From positions 310,001-374,000 of the forward strand of contig NZ_CP110396.1 of the NCBI RefSeq assembly GCF_029910215.1: a DNA stretch of 64,000 nucleotides, read 5' to 3'. This document shows, piece after piece, positions 56,179 through 64,000 of this stretch. Every line of letters starts with the position of its first letter. Positions within the stretch are counted from its first letter, which is position 1. The notes beneath the pieces were generated by a model, which saw nothing but the letters and a program-made list of their open reading frames with translations, did not search any database and was not told where the DNA came from. Both the position numbers and the translations under genes were made by a program. The stretch is from Paraburkholderia sp. D15 (GTDB lineage: Bacteria > Pseudomonadota > Gammaproteobacteria > Burkholderiales > Burkholderiaceae).

Positions 56179-57393
<1,215 letters not shown>

Positions 57394-57424
57394 TCACGGA
57401 AAGGAATTTGTTTGGACTCATACG

Positions 57425-57482
57425 TTGTACGACGACATACGAAGTCTATAAAAGGCCCGTGGCGTTGTACAGACGGTATTTA
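57425..57482. promoter_or_regulatory. Putative GntR/FadR-type operators upstream of dctP
   Basis: TTGTACGACGACATAC (57425-57440) and a degenerate copy TTGTACAGACGGTAT (57465-57479) match the motifs found before garD and kdgD. A half-like copy TTGTACGACGAGTGAT lies at 57655-57670. The interval 57172-57742 has no supported gene; the rest is featureless by eye. Confidence 0.55.
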
Positions 57483-57742
57483 CCCGCAGAATTGGGATAG
57501 CCGGTATGGATGACCGGAGGCCTGATGGCGCTGAATCCCTGTGCTATCGGCATGTCGTCGGCAGCGACTCGGGAGCGCGTGGCGAGCCGTACCGGAACAC
57601 GCCGTTTTCTCGCGCGAAAAAGATGGCGTGAATGTGGCCGTTATGCCACATAGTTGTACGACGAGTGATGAATTAAGCAGGGACTTAGAGGCCGCGCCGG
57701 CGGTGCTCCCGCACGCCGGCGCGGCCGATCACGCGGCGTCGC

Positions 57743-58747
57743 TTACAGGACGCCCGCGAATTCGGGCTCGGGCAGCCCGGTGACGCCGGGACGCACGGCG
57801 AAGAGGTGGCCGTCGTGCTCGCTCGCGCCCGTGGCGGGCCGGATCGAGGTGACGAACAAGGTGTCGAGATCGCGGCCGCCGAATGCGCACATCGCGGGCT
57901 TGACGGCCGGGATCGCGATTTCGCGGTCGAGCTTGCCTTGCGGCGTGAAGCGCAGCAGCCGGCCCGCGTCGTTCGCGCAGATCCAGTAGCAGCCGTCGGC
58001 ATCCACGGCGGCGCCGTCGGGACGGCCCACGTAGTGATGCAGATCGGCGAACACGCGCCGGTTGCGCGGCTCGCCCGCGTCGACGTCGTAGTCGAAGGCC
58101 CAGATCTGGCGGCGCAACGGGTGCGAGTCGGACAGGTACATGGTCATGCCGTCCGGCGACCACGCGAGGCCGTTCTGCGTGATCAGCGCGTCGATCACGG
58201 GCGCGGACAGCATGCCGCGTTCGTCGAAGCGATAAAGCGCGCCGGCCGGTTTCGCGAGACTCATGTCCTGAACCATCGTGCCCGACCAGAAACGGCCTTG
58301 ACGATCGCAGCGGCCGTCGTTGAAGCGCATGTCGTCAGCGGCGAAATGCGGCGCGGCGAGCTTGCGCGTCTCGACGGGCCGCGCGTGGGCGCCTGTCGTC
58401 ACAGTGGCCGTGGCGGTCAGGCCGTTGGCAACACCCGCATCTGCCGCGTTGGCAACCGCATCCGCCGCCGCGTCGTCGCGCAGCGTCACCGCGAACAGCC
58501 CCGTCTCGCAGCCGGCGAGCACCGTGCCGCGCCGGTCGAACGCGATGCACGCGACCTTTTCCGGCAGCAGCCATTCGGTGCGCTCGCCGGCCTCCACGCG
58601 CAGGCGCACGATCTTGCGCGCCGGAATATCGACCCAGTAAAGCGCCTGCTCCGCCGCGCGCCACACGGGACTCTCACCCACCATCGCGGGCGCGGGCCCC
58701 GCCGCTTCGACCCGTTCGACGCGCGGCTGGGCCGCCGTCGCGCTCAC
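57743..58747 (-). CDS. SMP-30/gluconolactonase family lactonase
   Basis: A 334-residue beta-propeller. Residues GESPVW (near residue 21), the FNDGRCD segment and NGLAWSPDG are the family metal-binding positions (Glu, Asn, Asp). It would hydrolyse the aldarolactone made by uronate dehydrogenase. The GTG at 58747 overlaps the preceding stop, so the lactonase gene is coupled to udh. Confidence 0.87.
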   Translation of the reverse strand: MSATAAQPRVERVEAAGPAPAMVGESPVWRAAEQALYWVDIPARKIVRLRVEAGERTEWLLPEKVACIAFDRRGTVLAGCETGLFAVTLRDDAAADAVANAADAGVANGLTATATVTTGAHARPVETRKLAAPHFAADDMRFNDGRCDRQGRFWSGTMVQDMSLAKPAGALYRFDERGMLSAPVIDALITQNGLAWSPDGMTMYLSDSHPLRRQIWAFDYDVDAGEPRNRRVFADLHHYVGRPDGAAVDADGCYWICANDAGRLLRFTPQGKLDREIAIPAVKPAMCAFGGRDLDTLFVTSIRPATGASEHDGHLFAVRPGVTGLPEPEFAGVL

Positions 58748-59589
58748 CGCTTCGGCTCCATCGGCCCGGCGAGCACGAACGCGCCGCCCTGATAGCGTTG
58801 GGTCGGATCGTCGAGATCGGCATTCGGCGCGCTGGCCGGGAACAGGTGCTCGAATTCGATCGAACTGTCCTGCGGACGAAAACCGAGGAACGCGGCCTTC
58901 GTGTTGTCGATCCACTTGGCCCGGTTGTCCGACACGCCGTAGACGATCGCATGGCCGACGCGATTGGTGAACAGCGAACAGCGCACCAGTTCGATGAAGT
59001 CGCGATAGCTCAGATACGTGACCAGCATGCGCGGATTCTTCGGCTGCTCGAACGACGAGCCGATCCGCAGACACACGGTCTCCAGCCCGAAGCGGTCGAA
59101 GTAGTAACGCGACAGCGATTCGCCGAAGCACTTCGTCACGCCGTACAGGCTGTCCGGGCGCAGCGGCGCGTCGACGTCGACCACTTCCGTCACCGGATGA
59201 AAACCCACCGCGTGGTTCGAGCTCGCGTAGACGATGCGCTTGACGCCCTGCTTCTGCGCCGCCGAGTACAGGTTGTAGAGGCCGCGGATATTCGCTTCGA
59301 GCAGATCCGGGAACGGCGCTTCGACGGAGATGCCGCCGAGGTGGATCACCGCGTCGACGCCTTCGAGCAGCGCGTGAACCGCGGCTTCGTCGGCGAGATC
59401 GACGAGCGACGCTTCTTCATGCGCGGCGACGTCGCCGAGCGGCGCGATATCGGTGACGCGCACCACGTCGGCCCACGCGGCGAGCGTGCCGCGCAGTTGC
59501 CGGCCGAGGTTGCCGGCGGCGCCGGTCAACAGAAGCCGGCGGAACGGTTTGCGCGACGCCGCGCGTTCGGAAGTGGAATCGGTAGTCAT
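58744..59589 (-). CDS. udh: Uronate dehydrogenase
   Basis: A 281-residue SDR-family enzyme. The nucleotide site TGAAGNLG (22-29) fits NAD. HLGGISVEAPF, ASSNHAVGFHP, the YGVTKCFGE motif (Tyr and Lys of the catalytic pair) and LRIGS match bacterial uronate dehydrogenases (EC 1.1.1.203). It oxidises D-galacturonate and D-glucuronate to aldarolactones. It is followed by the lactonase gene with a 4-bp overlap. Confidence 0.88.
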   Translation of the reverse strand: MTTDSTSERAASRKPFRRLLLTGAAGNLGRQLRGTLAAWADVVRVTDIAPLGDVAAHEEASLVDLADEAAVHALLEGVDAVIHLGGISVEAPFPDLLEANIRGLYNLYSAAQKQGVKRIVYASSNHAVGFHPVTEVVDVDAPLRPDSLYGVTKCFGESLSRYYFDRFGLETVCLRIGSSFEQPKNPRMLVTYLSYRDFIELVRCSLFTNRVGHAIVYGVSDNRAKWIDNTKAAFLGFRPQDSSIEFEHLFPASAPNADLDDPTQRYQGGAFVLAGPMEPKR

Positions 59590-59655
59590 GGTCAGTTTGA
59601 ACGAGGTTGTGCGAATACAGGCGGCGTGCCGGCGCGGTCCGCCATCGAGCCGATG

Positions 59656-61245
59656 TCAGGTCACCGGCGCCGGATTGAACAGCGTCAGCGCGTTGTGCAG
59701 CTTGAGTTTTTCGGCGCAGGTTTGCTTGCGGCCGCTGGCGACGTCGAGCATCAGCCGGAACAGTTCCCAACCCACGTCTTCGATGCTCGCGGCGCCAGTG
59801 GCGATCGTCCCGGCGTTGATATCCATCAGGTCGTGCCAGCGGCGCGCGAGGTCCGAGCGCGTCGCGACCTTGATCACCGGTACTTCGGCGAGGCTGTACG
59901 GCGTGCCGCGTCCGGTGGTGAACACGTGCAGGTTGATGCCGGCGGCCACCTGCAAGGTGCCGCAGATGAAATCGCTGGCCGGCGTGGCCGCGTAAATCAA
60001 ACCCTTCTGCCGGACCTTCTCGCCCGGCGACAGCACGCCGGAAATCGCCGAGTTGCCCGACTTGATGATCGAACCCATCGCCTTCTCGACGATGTTCGAC
60101 AGCCCGCCCTTCTTGTTGCCGGGCGTGGTGTTGGCGCTGCGGTCGGCGCCGCCGCGCTTCAGATAATCGTCGTACCACTGCATCTCGCGGATGATCGCGG
60201 CGGCCACGTCCGCGTTCGCCGCGCGCGCGGTCAACTGATCGACGCCGTCGCGCACTTCCGTGACCTCGGAGAACATCACGGTCGCGCCGGCCCGCACCAG
60301 CAGATCGGTCGCGAAGCCCACGGCGGGGTTCGCGGTCAGGCCGGAGAAGGCGTCGCTGCCGCCGCATTGCACGCCGATCACCAGGTCCGACGCGGGGCAC
60401 GTCTCGCGGCGCCGGTTGTTCAGACGCTTCAGATGCGCGTCGGCCATCTTCATGATCGACTCGATCATCGACTGGAAGCCGACGTGCGCGTCGTCCTGCA
60501 GCACCACCACGCCGCCGTTCCGATCCGCCGTGACGTCGCCGATATCCGCGACTTCCGCGACCTGGGCGGCCGCCGCGATCGGAATCGTGCCGGGCGGCAT
60601 CAGACGCTCGGGCTGCAGTTTCTCGCAGCCGAGGCTGACCATCATCACCTCGCCGCCGAAGTTCGGATTCAGGCTGATGTTGCGCACCGTGCGGATCGGC
60701 ACCATCGCGTCGGGCGCGTCGATCGCGACGCCGCAGCCGTAGGTATGGCCCAGGCTCACGACGTCGTCGACATTCGGATAGCGCGGCAGCAATTCCGCCT
60801 TGATGCGCGTGACCGCGTGCTGCACGACATCGGCCACGCATTGCACCGTGGTCGTGATCGCGAGGATGTTGCGCGAGCCGACCGAGCCGTCGGCATTGCG
60901 GTAGCCCTCGAACGTGAAACCGTCGAGCGGCGGCATGTCCGGCGCCTTGATGGTCGCGATCGGCAGATCGTCGAGCCCCGGCGGGCTCGGCATGCGGATC
61001 ACGTGTTCGTTGATCCAGCTTCCCTTGGGCAACGCCTTCAGCGCGTAGCCGATCACCACGTTGTAGCGGATCACGGCGTCGCCCTCGGCCAGATCGGCGA
61101 GCGCGACCTTGTGGCCCTGCGGCACGCGCTCGCGCAGCGCGAGACCGTCCGGAAAGACGGCGCCCTCGCCCAGACCGCCGTCGTTGACGACGATCGCGAC
61201 GTTGTCGTTCGGGTGGACGCGAATGTAGAGCGGAGATGGTTCCAT
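59656..61245 (-). CDS. garD: Galactarate dehydratase (GarD/altronate-dehydratase family)
   Basis: A 529-residue enzyme. It has the GarD N-terminal SAF-like domain, [23 protein letters not shown], the [22 protein letters not shown] segment and GCE..LQ, the pattern of UxaA/GarD enzymes. It dehydrates galactarate to 5-dehydro-4-deoxy-D-glucarate (EC 4.2.1.42). It starts the leftward unit garD-udh-lactonase; 66 bp separate it from udh. Confidence 0.9.
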   Translation of the reverse strand: MEPSPLYIRVHPNDNVAIVVNDGGLGEGAVFPDGLALRERVPQGHKVALADLAEGDAVIRYNVVIGYALKALPKGSWINEHVIRMPSPPGLDDLPIATIKAPDMPPLDGFTFEGYRNADGSVGSRNILAITTTVQCVADVVQHAVTRIKAELLPRYPNVDDVVSLGHTYGCGVAIDAPDAMVPIRTVRNISLNPNFGGEVMMVSLGCEKLQPERLMPPGTIPIAAAAQVAEVADIGDVTADRNGGVVVLQDDAHVGFQSMIESIMKMADAHLKRLNNRRRETCPASDLVIGVQCGGSDAFSGLTANPAVGFATDLLVRAGATVMFSEVTEVRDGVDQLTARAANADVAAAIIREMQWYDDYLKRGGADRSANTTPGNKKGGLSNIVEKAMGSIIKSGNSAISGVLSPGEKVRQKGLIYAATPASDFICGTLQVAAGINLHVFTTGRGTPYSLAEVPVIKVATRSDLARRWHDLMDINAGTIATGAASIEDVGWELFRLMLDVASGRKQTCAEKLKLHNALTLFNPAPVT

Positions 61246-61287
61246 TGCCTTGTTCCTGATGGCACAGCACGCGGACTGCGCCAGTTA

Positions 61288-61306
61288 TTCATACGTCATC
61301 CTACAA
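61288..61306 (-). promoter_or_regulatory. Putative operator upstream of garD
   Basis: The minus-strand sequence TTGTAGGATGACGTATGAA differs at few positions from the kdgD-side site (61391-61408). It lies 43-61 bp upstream of garD. Confidence 0.6.
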
Positions 61307-61390
61307 CATGAATTATGCGTCGGATGTTCCGTATTTACCCTATGGCGCGCATTATGCCGCGAAAACCCCTTTGAGTTAGATGATTTGTTG

Positions 61391-61408
61391 TTGTACGATG
61401 ACGTATAA
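61391..61408 (+). promoter_or_regulatory. Putative operator upstream of kdgD
   Basis: TTGTACGATGACGTATAA, partly palindromic (TACG-ATGA-CGTA), 75-92 bp before the ATG of kdgD. The gap between garD and kdgD (61246-61482) thus has two matching sites and is the shared control region for both directions. Confidence 0.6.
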
Positions 61409-61482
61409 GAAATCTCCATTTCGAATCATCAACCGAACTCTGAACCTCTCACCACCTTATATCGCCGCCCTGGATATTCATC

Positions 61483-62400
61483 ATGACGACACCGCAGGAA
61501 CTCAAGCAGATCGTTTCGGAAGGCCTTCTCTCCTTCCCCGTGACCGACTTCGACGAACAAGGCAACTTCCGCGCCGATACCTACGCCAGGCGTCTTGAAT
61601 GGCTCGCGCCGTACGGTGCATCGGCGCTGTTCGTGGCGGGCGGCACGGGCGAGTTCTTCTCCCTCACGCACGACGACTACTCGAACGTGGTGCGCACCGC
61701 CACCGAAGTCTGCAAGGGCAAGGTGCCGATTCTCGCCGGCGCGGGCGGCCCGACGCGCGTCGCGATCGCCTACGCGAAGGAAGCCGAACGCCATGGCGCG
61801 AACGGCATCCTGCTGATGCCGCACTATCTGACCGAAGCCTGCCAGGAAGGCATCGCCGCGCACGCCGAGGAAGTCTGCAAGGCCGTGCCGAACATGGGCG
61901 TGATCATCTACAACCGCGCCAATTCCAAGCTTAACGCCGACATGCTCGAAGGGCTGGCCGCGCGCTGCCCGAACCTGATCGGCTTCAAGGACGGCGTCGG
62001 CGAGATCGAGAACATGGTGTCGATCCGCCGTCGTCTGGGGGACCGCTTCTCGTACCTCGGCGGCCTGCCGACGGCGGAAGTCTATGCGGCGGCGTACAAG
62101 GCGCTGGGCGTGCCGGTGTATTCGTCGGCGGTGTTTAACTTCATCCCGAAGACCGCGATGGACTTCTACCGCGCCATCGCCGCGGACGATCACGCGACCG
62201 TCGGCAAGCTGATCGACGAGTTCTTCCTGCCGTATCTGGCGATCCGCAACCGCCGCGCGGGCTATGCCGTCAGTATCGTGAAGGCCGGCGCGAAGCTGGT
62301 CGGCCATGACGCCGGCCCGGTCCGCGCGCCGCTGACCGACCTGACCGAGGAAGAAATGGCCCGGCTCGACGCGCTCATCAAGACGCTCGGACCGCAGTAA
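61483..62400 (+). CDS. kdgD: 5-dehydro-4-deoxyglucarate dehydratase
   Basis: A 305-residue DHDPS-family aldolase-fold enzyme (EC 4.2.1.41). The Schiff-base Lys is in [13 protein letters not shown], and [16 protein letters not shown] and YNRANSKLN are family positions that separate it from true dihydrodipicolinate synthase. It converts the garD product to 2,5-dioxopentanoate and CO2. ATG at 61483; divergent from garD. Confidence 0.92.
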   Translation: MTTPQELKQIVSEGLLSFPVTDFDEQGNFRADTYARRLEWLAPYGASALFVAGGTGEFFSLTHDDYSNVVRTATEVCKGKVPILAGAGGPTRVAIAYAKEAERHGANGILLMPHYLTEACQEGIAAHAEEVCKAVPNMGVIIYNRANSKLNADMLEGLAARCPNLIGFKDGVGEIENMVSIRRRLGDRFSYLGGLPTAEVYAAAYKALGVPVYSSAVFNFIPKTAMDFYRAIAADDHATVGKLIDEFFLPYLAIRNRRAGYAVSIVKAGAKLVGHDAGPVRAPLTDLTEEEMARLDALIKTLGPQ

Positions 62401-62429
62401 GCCGCATCGCATGAAGCACACCTGAAAAG

Positions 62430-62461
62430 CGCCCGGGACGGCAACGTCGCCGGGCGTTTTT
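62430..62461 (+). terminator. Terminator after kdgD
   Basis: CGCCCGG..CCGGGCG stem, with an inner GACG..CGTC pairing, followed by TTTTT. It lies between kdgD and gudP. Confidence 0.75.
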
Positions 62462-62502
62462 CGTCGCGCCGCAGCGCGCCGCCCGTCACAAGAACTCAGG
62501 AG

Positions 62503-63894
62503 ATGACCATGGACTTAAGCCGCCCGGCCACGACCGCGCAGGCTGGCTCCGACGCCAACGCCCATGCCGCACGACGCACGAAGGTCCGCTACACGATCCT
62601 GCTGCTGATCTTTCTGATCACCACCTTCAACTACGCGGATCGCGCGACGCTGTCGATCACCGGTTCGGCGATGCGCGCCGAATTCGGCCTCGACGCGATC
62701 CGGATGGGTTACATCTTCTCCGCGTTCAGCTGGGCGTATGTGCTCTCGCAACTGCCGGCTGGCTGGCTGCTGGACCGTTTCGGCGCGCGGCGCGTGTACG
62801 CGGCAAGCATCTCCTTCTGGTCGCTGTTCACCTTGCTGCAGGGCACGATCGGCGTGCTCGGCAGCGCGGGCGCCGCGATCGCCGCGCTGTTCGCGCTGCG
62901 TTTCGCGATGGGCGTGGCCGAATCGCCCGCGTTTCCGGCCAACGCGAAAGTCGTGGCGAGCTGGTTTCCGACCAACGAACGCGGTACTGCGTCGGCGATT
63001 TTCAATTCGGCGCAGTATTTCGCGGCAGTCGTATTTACGCCGCTGATGGCGTGGCTCACGCACGCATTCGGCTGGCACACGGTGTATCTCGTGATGGGCG
63101 TCGCCGGCTTGCTGCTCGCGCTGACGTGGCTGAAGGTGATGAAGAATCCCGCCGATCATCCGCGCGTGTCGCGCGCCGAACTCGAGTACATCGAGCAAGG
63201 CGGCGGCCTGGTGAGCGGGCGGCGGCAAGGCAGCGCGCAAGGTTCCGCGCAGGCTGCCTCACAGGACGGCGGCTGGTCGCTCGTGCGGCAGTTGTTGAGC
63301 AACCGCATGCTCGTCGGCGTGTATCTCGCGCAGTACTGCATCAACGTGCTCACCTACTTCTTCCTGACGTGGTTTCCGATCTACCTCGTGCAGGCGCGCG
63401 GCATGACGATCCTGCATGCGGGGCTGGTCGCGTCGCTGCCGGCCATCTGCGGCTTTTCGGGCGGCGTGCTCGGCGGCATGCTGTCGGACGGCCTGATCCG
63501 TCGCGGCCATTCGCTGACTGTCGCGCGCAAGGTACCGATCGTCGGCGGCATGCTGCTGTCGACGTGCATCGTCGGCTGCAACTATGTGTCGACCGACTGG
63601 GTCGTCGTCGCGCTGATGTCGCTGGCGTTTTTCGGCAAGGGCATCGGCGCGCTCGGCTGGGCGGTGGTGGCCGATACGTCGCCGAAGGAAGCGCTCGGGT
63701 TGTCGGGCGCGATCTTCAATATGTTCGGCAACGTGGCCGGCATCGTCACGCCGATCGTCATCGGTTATGTGGTCGCGACGACCTGCTCGTTCAACGGCGC
63801 GCTGGTGTTCGTCGGCGCGAACGCGTTGTTGACCGTGTTCAGCTATCTCGTGATCGTCAGGGATATCCGGCGCGTGGAGTTGCGGCGGGCCTGA
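62503..63894 (+). CDS. gudP: MFS aldarate transporter (GudP family)
   Basis: A 463-residue transporter with about 12 membrane segments. The GudP/ExuT-family signature NYADRATLSI is present in the first helix, and the loop motif GWLLDRFGARRVY and AESPAFPANAKVVASWFPTNERGTASAI follow. It is a proton symporter for glucarate or galactarate. It is in line with kdgD on the plus strand. ATG at 62503 (MTM) or 62509. Confidence 0.88.
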   Translation: MTMDLSRPATTAQAGSDANAHAARRTKVRYTILLLIFLITTFNYADRATLSITGSAMRAEFGLDAIRMGYIFSAFSWAYVLSQLPAGWLLDRFGARRVYAASISFWSLFTLLQGTIGVLGSAGAAIAALFALRFAMGVAESPAFPANAKVVASWFPTNERGTASAIFNSAQYFAAVVFTPLMAWLTHAFGWHTVYLVMGVAGLLLALTWLKVMKNPADHPRVSRAELEYIEQGGGLVSGRRQGSAQGSAQAASQDGGWSLVRQLLSNRMLVGVYLAQYCINVLTYFFLTWFPIYLVQARGMTILHAGLVASLPAICGFSGGVLGGMLSDGLIRRGHSLTVARKVPIVGGMLLSTCIVGCNYVSTDWVVVALMSLAFFGKGIGALGWAVVADTSPKEALGLSGAIFNMFGNVAGIVTPIVIGYVVATTCSFNGALVFVGANALLTVFSYLVIVRDIRRVELRRA

Positions 63895-64000
63895 CCGGCG
63901 GCCCGTCAGGGCGCGGCGCGGGAGGCGATACGACGCCGCCGCGAGGCGCGCCGCCCGGCCTCCCGCCGTCGCCGAAAATGATCTGGCGTTTTTATAATCA
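63895..64000. other. Short intergenic end region
   Basis: 106 bp after gudP with GC-rich sequence; no gene supported before the window ends. Confidence 0.4.

Noticed and set aside
58798..61311. An 837-codon open frame on the plus strand opposite garD, udh and the lactonase
   Set aside because: It is an antisense shadow of three well-supported enzymes in GC-rich DNA, and its predicted protein is Arg/His-rich with no domain.

Overview
The window is high-GC betaproteobacterial DNA of the Burkholderia/Paraburkholderia kind. The evidence is a porin ending in Phe, the codon bias, and an oxidative hexuronate/aldarate gene set. It holds two blocks: most of a temperate contractile-tailed prophage (position 1 to about 52.7-52.9 kb; the left end lies outside the window) and host DNA (about 52.9-64.0 kb).

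The most notable object is at the extreme left edge: a diversity-generating retroelement (DGR). Reading leftward on the minus strand it has two tandem variable-protein genes (1129-1494 and 640-1098), an Avd-type accessory gene (248-622) and a template repeat (TR, 15-104). Both variable repeats (VRs) align to the TR over 90 bp without gaps. All 24 mismatches (14 in one, 10 in the other) fall at TR adenines of the coding strand. The reverse transcriptase is not in the window and should lie just left of position 1.

The prophage is laid out like a lambdoid genome. A leftward early arm (9694 down to 1589) carries a RecT-like annealing protein, a PD-(D/E)XK exonuclease, an SbcC/SMC-like ATPase, a DnaQ-like exonuclease and many small genes. 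The immunity region (9.7-11.95 kb) has a LexA-like CI repressor and a Cro-like protein, with two operator pairs of identical 24-bp spacing. The rightward early operon (12.05-20.7 kb) has a helicase-methyltransferase fusion, a replication initiator with internal iterons (candidate origin), RusA and NinX/YbcO-type small genes. Then come a GhoS-like gene, a HigBA toxin-antitoxin pair and two tRNA genes (initiator-like Met-CAT and Gly-TCC). The late genes (22.8-46.4 kb) run terminase, portal, protease/scaffold, capsid, sheath, tube, frameshifted tail chaperone, tape measure, baseplate, fibre. A minus-strand moron pair (46.6-47.6 kb), a lysis cassette (47.7-51.4 kb, with a patatin phospholipase and a lipoprotein), and a minus-strand moron operon behind a LexA box (51.4-52.7 kb) complete it.

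The host block encodes oxidation of hexuronates. Uronate dehydrogenase (udh) makes an aldarolactone, an SMP-30 lactonase opens it, galactarate dehydratase (garD) and 5-dehydro-4-deoxyglucarate dehydratase (kdgD) carry it to 2,5-dioxopentanoate. A DctPQM TRAP transporter, a GudP-type MFS transporter and a porin supply uptake. A recurring TTGTAnGAtGACgTAt-like motif in the three promoter regions suggests one GntR/FadR-type regulator for the set.
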